Assembly: GCA_030147855.1 (NCBI GenBank)
Contig: JASBUO010000010.1
Location: 1 to 43,423 of the forward strand
DNA from: Gammaproteobacteria bacterium
GTDB lineage: Bacteria; Pseudomonadota; Gammaproteobacteria; Legionellales; Legionellaceae
DNA: 43,423 nucleotides
Reading direction: 5' to 3'
A program made the translations under genes and the position numbers. The notes beneath the pieces are model-generated. The model worked only from the letters and a program-made list of their open reading frames with translations, searched no databases and was not told the origin of the DNA. Shown piece after piece: positions 35,597 to 43,423 of the stretch (its first letter is position 1; the number at the start of each line of letters is the position of its first letter).

Positions 35597-37266
35597 GTAT
35601 GTAACCTGCGGTATTTAATACGTGATGGTCTGTCTGCCTCATCCCCCAGCCGGCGTTTGCGGTCAGCCTCGTAGTCTTGATAATTTCCTTCAACAAATAC
35701 CGCTTTTGAATCGCCTTCAAATGCTAATAGGTGCGTGCAAATACGATTTAAAAACCATCTATCATGCGACACTACAATAGCGCATCCTGGAAAGTTTAAA
35801 ACCGCATCTTCAAGAGCGCGCAACGTTTCAACGTCTAAATCATTACTTGGCTCATCCAGCAGCAACACGTTGGCACCACACTTAAGTAGACGCGCTAAAT
35901 GTACTCGGTTACGCTCCCCACCAGAGAGTTGGCCCACACGTTTTTGTTGGTCAGCCCCCTTAAAATTAAATCGCCCAACATAAGCCCGTGACGGCATTTG
36001 AAAGGCGCCCACTTGAATGATGTCATGTCCCTCTGAAATAACTTCCCAGATGGTTTTATTATCATCTAGGCTATCTCGGAATTGGTTTACATACGCAAGC
36101 TTAACAGTATCACCTATTCGAATTTCACCTGCATCGGGCAGAAGCTCATCGGTCAGCATTTTTAAAAAAGTTGATTTACCAGCACCGTTTGGACCAACAA
36201 TCCCAAGAATTCCCCCTTTGGGCAATCTAAAGTTTAGGTCTTCAAATAACAATTTATCGCCAAATGCTTTCGAAAGCTTATTTCCCTCTATCACCAAATC
36301 ACCCAATCGCTCACCAGGTGGAATATATAGTTCATTGGTTTCTTGACGTTTTTGAAACTCGCGGGAAGTCATCTCTTCAACCCGTGCAAGCCGCGCTTTA
36401 TTTTTCGCATGTCGTCCTTTAGGTGAAGTACGCGCCCACTCAAGCTCTGTTTTTAAAGCACGCGCATGTGCGGCTTCTTGTTTTTCTTCTTGTGCCAAAC
36501 GCGCCGTTTTTTGCTCAAGCCATGCCGTGTAATTACCCTCGTATGGAATACCTTCGCCTCTATCTAGCTCTAAAATCCATTGTGCTGCATTATCAAGGAA
36601 ATATCTGTCGTGAGTAATCGCAACTACCGTGCCTGGAAATTCTTCGAGATAACGCTCAAGCCACGCAACACTTTCTGCATCAAGATGGTTCGTTGGCTCA
36701 TCGAGCAACAGCATATCAGGGCTCGACAATAATAACCGACACAAAGCAACACGTCGTTGTTCTCCACCTGACAATACCCCTACTTTTTCATCGAAGTCAG
36801 GCAGACGTAATGCATCTGCTGCAACTTCCAGCTGACGATCTAAATCCCAACCGTTGCCTGCCTCAATTTTTTGCTGAAGCTCACCTTGCTCTTCGAGTAA
36901 TTTGTTCATGTCATCATCACTCATCGGTTCTGCAAATTGCATGCTGATTTCATCAAAACGCTTCAATAAACCTTTCATATGAGATACGGCTTCTTCAACC
37001 ACTTCCCTCACTGTCTGATTGGGATCCATTTCTGGCTCTTGCGGCAAATAACCAATACTAATACCCGGCTGTGGGCGCGCCTCACCTTCAAACTGTTTAT
37101 CGACCCCTGCCATAATTTTAAGTAAAGTTGATTTACCCGAGCCATTTAAACCGAGCACTCCAATTTTTGCGCCAGGATAAAAGCTTAGTGAAATATCCTT
37201 CAAAATAAACCGCTGATTCTCCACAATTTTACTAACGCGATTCATGGTAAAAATGTACTGTGCCAT
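35593..37266 (-). CDS. ettA: Energy-dependent translational throttle protein EttA
   Basis: ABC-F ATPase that binds the ribosomal E site and gates the first elongation step according to ATP/ADP; 557 aa against 555 in E. coli. It has two ABC domains: Walker A GLNGSGKST and GPNGAGKST, signatures LSGGEQRR and LSGGERNR, and Walker B regions LLLDEPTNHLD and LLLDEPSNDLD. The arm insertion and the linker (about 240-310) between domains are present, and there are no membrane segments. It follows tdh by 13 bases. Confidence 0.95.
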   Translation of the reverse strand: MAQYIFTMNRVSKIVENQRFILKDISLSFYPGAKIGVLGLNGSGKSTLLKIMAGVDKQFEGEARPQPGISIGYLPQEPEMDPNQTVREVVEEAVSHMKGLLKRFDEISMQFAEPMSDDDMNKLLEEQGELQQKIEAGNGWDLDRQLEVAADALRLPDFDEKVGVLSGGEQRRVALCRLLLSSPDMLLLDEPTNHLDAESVAWLERYLEEFPGTVVAITHDRYFLDNAAQWILELDRGEGIPYEGNYTAWLEQKTARLAQEEKQEAAHARALKTELEWARTSPKGRHAKNKARLARVEEMTSREFQKRQETNELYIPPGERLGDLVIEGNKLSKAFGDKLLFEDLNFRLPKGGILGIVGPNGAGKSTFLKMLTDELLPDAGEIRIGDTVKLAYVNQFRDSLDDNKTIWEVISEGHDIIQVGAFQMPSRAYVGRFNFKGADQQKRVGQLSGGERNRVHLARLLKCGANVLLLDEPSNDLDVETLRALEDAVLNFPGCAIVVSHDRWFLNRICTHLLAFEGDSKAVFVEGNYQDYEADRKRRLGDEADRPSRIKYRRLHT

Positions 37267-37279
37267 ACTGCCTACTCCG

Positions 37280-38305
37280 CTAATCCCAATCTAAAATCAC
37301 TTTGCCAGATTGACCTGACGCCATCATTTGAAATGCATTTTGAAAATCATCTATGGGGAAGTGATGTGTCATAATGGGAGACAAATCAAGCCCACTTTGT
37401 AACATGGTTATCATTTTATACCATGTATCATACATTTCACGCCCATAAATCCCTTTAATTTCTAACCCCTTAAAAATGACATGATTCCAATCAATTGAAG
37501 TCTGTTGTGGTGGAATGCCTAAAAGCGCTATTTTTCCACCATGATTCATAGTTTTCACCATATCATTTAACGCCGATGGGTGGCCTGACATCTCAAACCC
37601 CACATCAAAGCCCTCTGTCATGCCAAGTGAATCCATGACATCACTGATAGCTTCATACTTAATATTAACGGCGCGTGTTGCACCCATCTTGCGCGCTAAA
37701 TCAAGTCGGTAATCATTCACATCTGTAATCACGACATGACGTGCACCTGCATGTTTTGCAATCGTCACAGCCATACTGCCAATGGGGCCTGCCCCTGTAA
37801 TCAGCACATCTTCACCAATTAAACTAAACGATAACGCGCAGTGTGCTGCATTCCCAAAGGGATCTAATATGGCCGCTTGGTCTCCTGTAATATCATCCGG
37901 CAACACTAATACATTGCTCGCAGGAATTGATAAATATTCGGCAAAACAACCTTGTCGATTAACACCAACCCCAAGTGTACGACGACACAAATGCTGACGA
38001 CCTGCGCGGCAATTACGGCACACTCCGCAAGTAATATGCCCTTCACCTGAAACGCGCATGCCAACTTTTAAGTTACTCACGGCCTGGCCAACTTCAACAA
38101 TTTCACCAAAAAACTCATGCCCAACTACCATCGGTACCGGAATCGTTGCTTGAGCCCAGTCATCCCACGAATAAATATGAATATCGGTGCCACAAATCGC
38201 CGTTTTCCGGATTTTAACCAGTACGTCATGCAACCCGCACTGTGGTACGGGCACATCTTCCATCCAAATACCAGGCTCACGCTTTGCTTTGACTAATGCT
38301 TTCAT
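37280..38305 (-). CDS. tdh: L-threonine 3-dehydrogenase
   Basis: Zinc-dependent medium-chain dehydrogenase oxidising threonine to 2-amino-3-ketobutyrate with NAD. From the ATG at 38305 it has 341 aa, exactly the E. coli length; the upstream TTG is unlikely. Catalytic zinc ligands are seen in [15 protein letters not shown] and [12 protein letters not shown], and the structural zinc cysteines in [15 protein letters not shown]. The NAD-binding glycines are in [11 protein letters not shown]. It works with Kbl encoded 21 bases upstream. Confidence 0.96.
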   Translation of the reverse strand: MKALVKAKREPGIWMEDVPVPQCGLHDVLVKIRKTAICGTDIHIYSWDDWAQATIPVPMVVGHEFFGEIVEVGQAVSNLKVGMRVSGEGHITCGVCRNCRAGRQHLCRRTLGVGVNRQGCFAEYLSIPASNVLVLPDDITGDQAAILDPFGNAAHCALSFSLIGEDVLITGAGPIGSMAVTIAKHAGARHVVITDVNDYRLDLARKMGATRAVNIKYEAISDVMDSLGMTEGFDVGFEMSGHPSALNDMVKTMNHGGKIALLGIPPQQTSIDWNHVIFKGLEIKGIYGREMYDTWYKMITMLQSGLDLSPIMTHHFPIDDFQNAFQMMASGQSGKVILDWD

Positions 38306-38326
38306 ACATGTTTCCAATTATTTCTC

Positions 38327-39511
38327 TCAAATCACACCTAGCTCGCGCCCTACTTTGCCAAATGCAGTCAGCGCTGTATCAAGGTGCGCTTTTGTATGAG
38401 CTGCCGACATTTGTGTGCGAATACGTGCTTGCCCTTTAGGAACTACTGGGAATGAGAAGCCCACTACATACACGCCTTCATCTAAAAGACGTGCAGCCAT
38501 TTCCCCTGCCAACACTGCGTCTCCAAGCATGACAGGAATAATTGCATGTTCTCCTGGTACCAAAGTAAAACCAAGCTCAGTTAAGCCTTGCCTGAAATAG
38601 GCAGCATTGCTACTCACCTTTTTGCATAAGTCAAGATTTTTCATAATTAAATCAAGTGCTGCAATAGATGTTTCAGCAATCATCGGCGCTAAGGTGTTTG
38701 AAAAAAGATAGGGTCTTGAGCGCTGTCTTAACCAACTGACAATGGCTTCATTTGCCGCTGTATATCCACCCGAAGCACCGCCTAATGCCTTTCCAAGCGT
38801 ACCTGTAATAATATCAACACGATCAGTCACGCCAAAATACTCAGGTGTACCGCGTCCCGTTTCACCGACAAAGCCTACTGCGTGTGAGTCATCAACCATC
38901 AACATCGCATCGTACTTATCAGCTAAATCACAAATTGCGGGTAAATTTGCCAAAATACCATCCATGGAAAAAACACCATCGGTTGCAATCAATTTAAAAC
39001 GTGCATCACTTGCCGCTTTTAATTGTTCTTCAAGCGCTGCCATATCATTGTTGGCATAACGATAGCGCTTTGCTTTACAAAGTCTCACGCCATCGATAAT
39101 ACTTGCATGATTTAAAGCATCGCTAATAATCGCATCTTCAGGCCCAAGCAACGTTTCAAATAAACCTGTGTTGGCATCAAAGCAAGACGAATACAAAATG
39201 GTATCTTGCTTCCCTAAAAAAGTACTGATTTTTTGCTCTAATGCTTTATGAGGAGACTGAGTTCCACAAATAAAGCGCACAGAAGCCATGCCGTACCCAT
39301 ATTTATCAAGTGCTGCTTTACCAGATTCAATCAGTGCTGGATGATTGGCAAGCCCCAAATAATTATTGGCGCAAAAATTAATGACCTCTTGGTTGCCCAA
39401 ATCAACCGCCGCTTGTTGCTGACCTTGAATCACACGCTCAGGTTTAAATAATCCATCTTCTTTCAGTTGACTAAGCGCCGCGTTTAAGTGCGCGGTAAAT
39501 GCTTCTGACAT
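38327..39511 (-). CDS. kbl: 2-amino-3-ketobutyrate coenzyme A ligase
   Basis: PLP-dependent alpha-oxoamine synthase that splits 2-amino-3-ketobutyrate with CoA to glycine and acetyl-CoA. The ATG at 39511 has a strong ribosome site (GGGGAG, six bases) and gives 394 aa, near the E. coli 398; the open frame further upstream is not used. The PLP lysine lies in [13 protein letters not shown], and the substrate-binding [14 protein letters not shown] is present. First gene of the kbl-tdh-ettA-ldt run. Confidence 0.96.
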   Translation of the reverse strand: MSEAFTAHLNAALSQLKEDGLFKPERVIQGQQQAAVDLGNQEVINFCANNYLGLANHPALIESGKAALDKYGYGMASVRFICGTQSPHKALEQKISTFLGKQDTILYSSCFDANTGLFETLLGPEDAIISDALNHASIIDGVRLCKAKRYRYANNDMAALEEQLKAASDARFKLIATDGVFSMDGILANLPAICDLADKYDAMLMVDDSHAVGFVGETGRGTPEYFGVTDRVDIITGTLGKALGGASGGYTAANEAIVSWLRQRSRPYLFSNTLAPMIAETSIAALDLIMKNLDLCKKVSSNAAYFRQGLTELGFTLVPGEHAIIPVMLGDAVLAGEMAARLLDEGVYVVGFSFPVVPKGQARIRTQMSAAHTKAHLDTALTAFGKVGRELGVI

Positions 39512-39665
39512 GGAAAACTCCCCAATCCTTAAAGTAAATTCGCGTGAATGATAACAAACTGAGAACAATTTCACCATGCACAAACAGGGCTCTATCTTCA
39601 CGGCCCAAATTCTTGTTAAAATCATGCTAATTCAAATCTTGAGACAACTAACAAAGTAGCGTGTT

Positions 39666-40325
39666 ATGAAAAATCAACAGCCCCGCATCAATATGATTAA
39701 GCAACAACTACGTACTGGAGATATCACTGACACCCATGTACTCTCTCTTTACGACAAAATTCCAAGAGACCTTTTTGTTCCTGAAGTACTGCAAAACGTT
39801 GCCTATAGTGACTTACAACTTGCACTCCCTCACAATCAACGCATGATGACCCCCCTTGAAGAAGCAACCATATTACAAGCGCTTGCACTTAAAGGTAACG
39901 AACAAGTTCTTGAAATTGGCACAGGGAGTGGCTTTTTTACAGCCCTTTTGAGCCATAGTGCAGCGCACGTCACTAGTATCGACTATTATCCTGAGTTTAC
40001 TGAGCAAGCTCAAAAAAAGCTGAACATACACGGCATGGGCAATATTACCTTAATCACAGGCGATGCATCCCAAGGTTGGCTAGACAAAGCCCCCTATGAT
40101 GTGGTTGTCTATACGGGAGCAATCCCAAAGTTACACGACATGCAGCGGTTACAGGTAGTTCCTGGAGGCAAGTTATTTACCGTCACTGGCATATCTCCCG
40201 TGATGCAGGGCGAATTGCACATACTAAGCCATGACGAAGTGTGGCAAACAAAAAAACTGTTTGAAACCGAGTTGCCATTATTAATCAATAACCAGATAAC
40301 GTCCGCTCAACCTTTCGATTTTTAG
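39666..40325 (+). CDS. Protein-L-isoaspartate O-methyltransferase family protein
   Basis: SAM-dependent methyltransferase of the PCMT family, 219 aa. The SAM-binding motif VLEIGTGSGFFTALLS and the N-terminal PRDLFVPEVLQNVAYSD are typical. It directly precedes tolC, an arrangement repeatedly seen in gammaproteobacteria for a diverged copy distinct from the surE-linked pcm. Repair activity toward isoaspartyl residues is inferred from family only. Confidence 0.88.
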   Translation: MKNQQPRINMIKQQLRTGDITDTHVLSLYDKIPRDLFVPEVLQNVAYSDLQLALPHNQRMMTPLEEATILQALALKGNEQVLEIGTGSGFFTALLSHSAAHVTSIDYYPEFTEQAQKKLNIHGMGNITLITGDASQGWLDKAPYDVVVYTGAIPKLHDMQRLQVVPGGKLFTVTGISPVMQGELHILSHDEVWQTKKLFETELPLLINNQITSAQPFDF

Positions 40326-40333
40326 GACAGTAC

Positions 40334-41722
40334 ATGAAGAAATTGAAGCAGCTGTGGTGTATCTTTGTTTTAAGCCTTGGCTTAGTGCCCCTGCTTCATG
40401 CCGCCGATTTGCTTGATGTTTATATCCATGCTTTAGATAACGATCCTGAATTTAAGGCAGAATATAGCTTATTTATGTCCGAAACAGAGAATATTTCCAT
40501 TGCACGTGCGCCATTGCTCCCACAAGTAACTGCTGGAGCATTGGCTGCTGCCAACCGACAGAATGTCAATGCTGGCGCTTTTTTAATTATTGATGAGTCA
40601 TATCGCACCTCCCAATTTCAAGTTTCTGCAACACAAGCACTTTTTAACTTCAAAGCTTGGGCGCAAGTACAACAAGCTAAAGCATCTGTAAAAGCAGCAC
40701 ACGCGCGCTTCAATGACCGCGCACAAGATTTAATTTTAAGAACTGCACAGGCATACTTTAACGTACTGCTTGCCTACGATAACCTCCGCTTTGGAGTTGC
40801 TAAAAAGAATGCTAATAAACGCCAGCTCGACCAGTCAACGCAACGCTTTAATGTAGGGCTTGATGCTGTCACCTCCGTATATGATGCGCAAGCTGCCTAT
40901 GACCAATCTGTTGCACAGGTCATTGAAGCAAAAAACAATGTCATGATTCAAAGTGAAGAGCTTCGTAAAATCACAAACCACACTTATGGTCGCCTTGCTC
41001 CATTGCGTAACCAACAAATTCCTCTGGTTCGTCCAGAGCCCGATAACATTGACACATGGGTTGCAACCGGCTTAAAACAAAACTATAAATTATTTGCCGC
41101 TAAATACCGGTTAGAAGCAGCGCGTGAAAAAATTAAAGCACAAGCATCTGGAAACTGGCCTATCATTCAAGCCCAAGCCACAGACATCCACACTCGTAAT
41201 GCGAGCCAAAGCACACAATTTGTAAACTTCTTTGTGCCTAAATCACAACGGATTTCATCAGCGGCCTTAAATGTTACATTCCCTGTGGTGCAAGGAGGGC
41301 TTGTACTCGCACAAACCAAACAAGCACAGTTTGATTATCAAACCGCAAGCGAACGGCTTGAAGAAGTTTATCGACGGGTTGTTACCGACAGCAGAACCTC
41401 TTTTGGTACGATTAACAATGGTATTAGCAAAGTAAAAGCAGACAGAAAAACCGTGTTCACGCAAACTGAGAAAGTAGAAAGTACTGAGGCAGGTTTTTTT
41501 GTGGGCACACGTAATATGGTGGATGTCGTTAATGCACAAGAACAGCTATATCAGGCCCAAACCAACTTAGCTGCTGATCAATACGCATTAATTGGTGTTA
41601 TACTGCAGCTTAAATATTTAGCCGGCACATTGAATGTAACCGACCTTGAAGAAATTAACAGCTGGCTCGTGACAGAACGCATCGACAGCCGCCCCCCAAG
41701 ACCAAGCGAAGTGCAAGACTAA
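40334..41722 (+). CDS. tolC: Outer membrane efflux channel TolC
   Basis: Trimeric outer-membrane channel of tripartite efflux pumps and type I secretion; 462 aa. A signal peptide (about residues 1-23, ending PLLHA) is followed by the duplicated coiled-coil/beta organisation typical of the family, with the half-repeats beginning near ALDNDPEFKAEY and LKQNYKLFAAKYRLEAAR. The C-terminal part has GTRNMVDVVNAQEQLYQAQ, a strong TolC signature. It starts eight bases after the methyltransferase gene. No inner-membrane pump is adjacent. Confidence 0.95.
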   Translation: MKKLKQLWCIFVLSLGLVPLLHAADLLDVYIHALDNDPEFKAEYSLFMSETENISIARAPLLPQVTAGALAAANRQNVNAGAFLIIDESYRTSQFQVSATQALFNFKAWAQVQQAKASVKAAHARFNDRAQDLILRTAQAYFNVLLAYDNLRFGVAKKNANKRQLDQSTQRFNVGLDAVTSVYDAQAAYDQSVAQVIEAKNNVMIQSEELRKITNHTYGRLAPLRNQQIPLVRPEPDNIDTWVATGLKQNYKLFAAKYRLEAAREKIKAQASGNWPIIQAQATDIHTRNASQSTQFVNFFVPKSQRISSAALNVTFPVVQGGLVLAQTKQAQFDYQTASERLEEVYRRVVTDSRTSFGTINNGISKVKADRKTVFTQTEKVESTEAGFFVGTRNMVDVVNAQEQLYQAQTNLAADQYALIGVILQLKYLAGTLNVTDLEEINSWLVTERIDSRPPRPSEVQD

Positions 41723-41763
41723 ACATTTGTCTTCACTGCGCTTTTAAGACGTAGAGATGAACC

Positions 41764-42567
41764 ATGATTTATACCTCCTCAGCAGTTGAGAAAAAACTAC
41801 TTCACTATACAGGCAAAGCAATTGCTGACTTCAATATGATTCAAGCAGGTGACCGCGTGATGGTCTGTCTGTCAGGTGGTAAAGACTCTTTTACATTACT
41901 GACAATTCTGCACCTTTTAAAAAAGCGTGCCAAAATCAACTTTGAACTCTTTTCGTTTACGCTCGACCAAGCGCAGCCTGGCTGGGATGATTCAGCCCTT
42001 CGTGCCTGGCTTGATAGCCGAGATATTCCGCATATCATACTCACCCGTGATACCTATAGCATCGTCAAAGAAAAAATTCCTGAGGGAAAAACTTACTGTT
42101 CACTATGCTCACGACTGAGACGCGGCATCATATACCGTTATGCAGAAGAGCATGGCTTTAATAAAATTGCCTTAGGGCATCACCGCGATGACCTCATCCG
42201 TACACTACTCATGTCGATTTTTTATAATGGCGATATCCGCTCAATGCCTCCAAAACTTCTGAGCGATAACAAAAAGCACATCGTCATTCGCCCCTTGTCT
42301 TATGTACAGGAAAACGATATTATCGAGTACGCAGGCGATCAAAACTTTCCCATCATCCCGTGTAATTTATGTGGCTCACAAGATAACTTAGCACGGCAAA
42401 AGGTGGGACGCTTGATAACACAGTTAGCAGCAGAAAATCCGAAGGTACCAAGCAACATACTTCATGCTTTGCAGTCTATCAAACCAAGTCAGCTCATGGA
42501 TAAAAACTTTTGGGACTTCAAAAACCTAGAGTCAGAACTTATGACAGAGAAGACCATACATGAATAA
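41764..42567 (+). CDS. ttcA: tRNA 2-thiocytidine(32) synthetase TtcA
   Basis: ATP- and iron-sulfur-dependent enzyme thiolating cytidine 32 of certain tRNAs. The 267 aa include the PP-loop [12 protein letters not shown] and the cluster-binding cysteine pairs in [11 protein letters not shown] and [10 protein letters not shown], all diagnostic. It is shorter than the E. coli protein (311 aa), lacking part of both ends. The last eight bases overlap the SulP start. Confidence 0.95.
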   Translation: MIYTSSAVEKKLLHYTGKAIADFNMIQAGDRVMVCLSGGKDSFTLLTILHLLKKRAKINFELFSFTLDQAQPGWDDSALRAWLDSRDIPHIILTRDTYSIVKEKIPEGKTYCSLCSRLRRGIIYRYAEEHGFNKIALGHHRDDLIRTLLMSIFYNGDIRSMPPKLLSDNKKHIVIRPLSYVQENDIIEYAGDQNFPIIPCNLCGSQDNLARQKVGRLITQLAAENPKVPSNILHALQSIKPSQLMDKNFWDFKNLESELMTEKTIHE

Positions 42568-43423
42568 CACGCTTGTAGCGCTATACCGACAGTTTCGTAT
42601 TTATAAACGACGCAATTTAAAACCCGATTTGGTCTCAGCATTAGTCGTCTTTTTTGTCGCGATTCCTCTATGCTTAGGGATTGCTCTGGCTTCAGGCGCC
42701 CCACTATTTTCCGGTCTTTTAAGCGGCATTATAGGTGGTATTATTGTCGGTAGCTTAAGTGGCTCGCACGTCAGTGTCAGCGGGCCTGCCGCAGGCCTTG
42801 CGGCAGTTGTTATCACAGCCATTACACAACTTGGCGATTTCAACACTTTTTTACTTGCGCTTTGCTTAGCAGGTATACTCCAACTCATTACAGGAACCCT
42901 GCGCGCTGGGTTCTTTGCGGAGTATGTACCGTCAAACATCATTCAGGGCCTACTCAGCGCTGTAGGTATCTTATTAATTTTTAAACAGCTCCCACTTGCT
43001 TTTACCCTCACATCAAGTCTCTCTGAGCTTAAAATGCATCTACTTGATGCAACTGAAAGCTTTAGTTTAAAGCCGCTGCGTGATGTTTCTTATCACATCA
43101 ACAGTGGTGCCATGATTATTTCAGTCATTTCTCTTTTTATTCTTATTTACTTCGAAAAAACCAGTATCAAGTGGGTCAAAGCCATACCCGGCACCATTGT
43201 TGTGGTTCTATTTGGCATTGCCCTCAACGAAGTGTTTGTTTTAACGCATTCATATCTCGCACAAAATAGCCCACAACTAGTGAATATTCCACAGCATTCG
43301 GGCCTTAATGACTGGCTTCAGCAACTGCACTTCCCAAAGTGGTCTGCCTGGTCAAACCCTGATGTATATATCTATGCCGGTATTCTTGCGATTGTTGCCT
43401 CACTTGAAAGTTTGCTAAACATC
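42560..43423 (+). CDS. SulP family anion transporter, C-terminal part cut off by window end
   Basis: Inner-membrane SLC26/SulP transporter, with 288 N-terminal residues visible. The family motif around [14 protein letters not shown] (helix 3) and the substrate-site neighbourhood [12 protein letters not shown] at the window end are seen, with many hydrophobic helices. Related bacterial members carry bicarbonate, sulfate or dicarboxylates, and some are fused to or next to carbonic anhydrase. The substrate cannot be told from this fragment, and the STAS domain would lie outside the window. Confidence 0.9.
   Translation, partial: MNNTLVALYRQFRIYKRRNLKPDLVSALVVFFVAIPLCLGIALASGAPLFSGLLSGIIGGIIVGSLSGSHVSVSGPAAGLAAVVITAITQLGDFNTFLLALCLAGILQLITGTLRAGFFAEYVPSNIIQGLLSAVGILLIFKQLPLAFTLTSSLSELKMHLLDATESFSLKPLRDVSYHINSGAMIISVISLFILIYFEKTSIKWVKAIPGTIVVVLFGIALNEVFVLTHSYLAQNSPQLVNIPQHSGLNDWLQQLHFPKWSAWSNPDVYIYAGILAIVASLESLLNI

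Noticed and set aside
39512-39625. Extended N-terminus of kbl
   Set aside because: A strong ribosome site precedes the ATG at 39511 and the resulting length matches the family.

Overview
The window is from a gammaproteobacterial chromosome, most likely of the order Legionellales (Legionella/Coxiella relatives). The evidence is an adjacent pair of genes for the Dot/Icm type IVB secretion stabilisers IcmH (DotU) and IcmF, Legionella-like in sequence, set among ordinary gammaproteobacterial housekeeping genes. The DNA is moderately AT-rich, genes are tightly packed with many ATGA or TAATG overlaps, and I see no insertion sequence, prophage or CRISPR array.

Layout. 0-1.3 kb: the trigger factor gene (cut by the window edge) and a Pro-Arg-His-Leu tRNA cluster with a strong promoter, all on the minus strand. 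1.4-3.4 kb: a translationally coupled zinc exporter (CDF) and ZIP transporter. 3.5-12 kb: a minus-strand envelope cluster uppS-cdsA-rseP-bamA-skp-fabZ-lpxA-serS, without the lpxD and lpxB genes usually found in it. 12-16 kb: gpmI-envC-ctpA on the plus strand. 16-24.6 kb: the accessory and least explained part. It holds a putative tail-anchored protein, icmH-icmF, and three unrecognised proteins (213, 524 and 473 aa), two of which have membrane segments and the look of secreted effectors. 24.6-29.6 kb: a compact minus-strand run, dsbA-like (com1-like)-glyQ-glyS-gmhB-rsmJ. 29.6-34.5 kb: uvrD, mlaA, a small two-helix membrane protein and a PerM-type permease. 34.5-34.9 kb: a 450-base gene-free AT-rich stretch with a perfect palindrome made of two DnaA boxes. 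34.9-39.5 kb: the minus-strand run kbl-tdh-ettA-ldt. 39.7-43.4 kb: pcm-like, tolC, ttcA and a SulP anion transporter cut by the window end.

How the genes fit together. Much of the window serves envelope building: undecaprenyl and phospholipid precursors, lipid A and heptose synthesis, outer-membrane protein assembly, lipid asymmetry (MlaA), septal murein hydrolysis (EnvC), L,D-crosslinking and periplasmic proteolysis. IcmH/IcmF points to an intracellular lifestyle with a Dot/Icm secretion system encoded elsewhere. The best candidates for undescribed biology are the four unknown genes next to icmHF and the DnaA-box palindrome.
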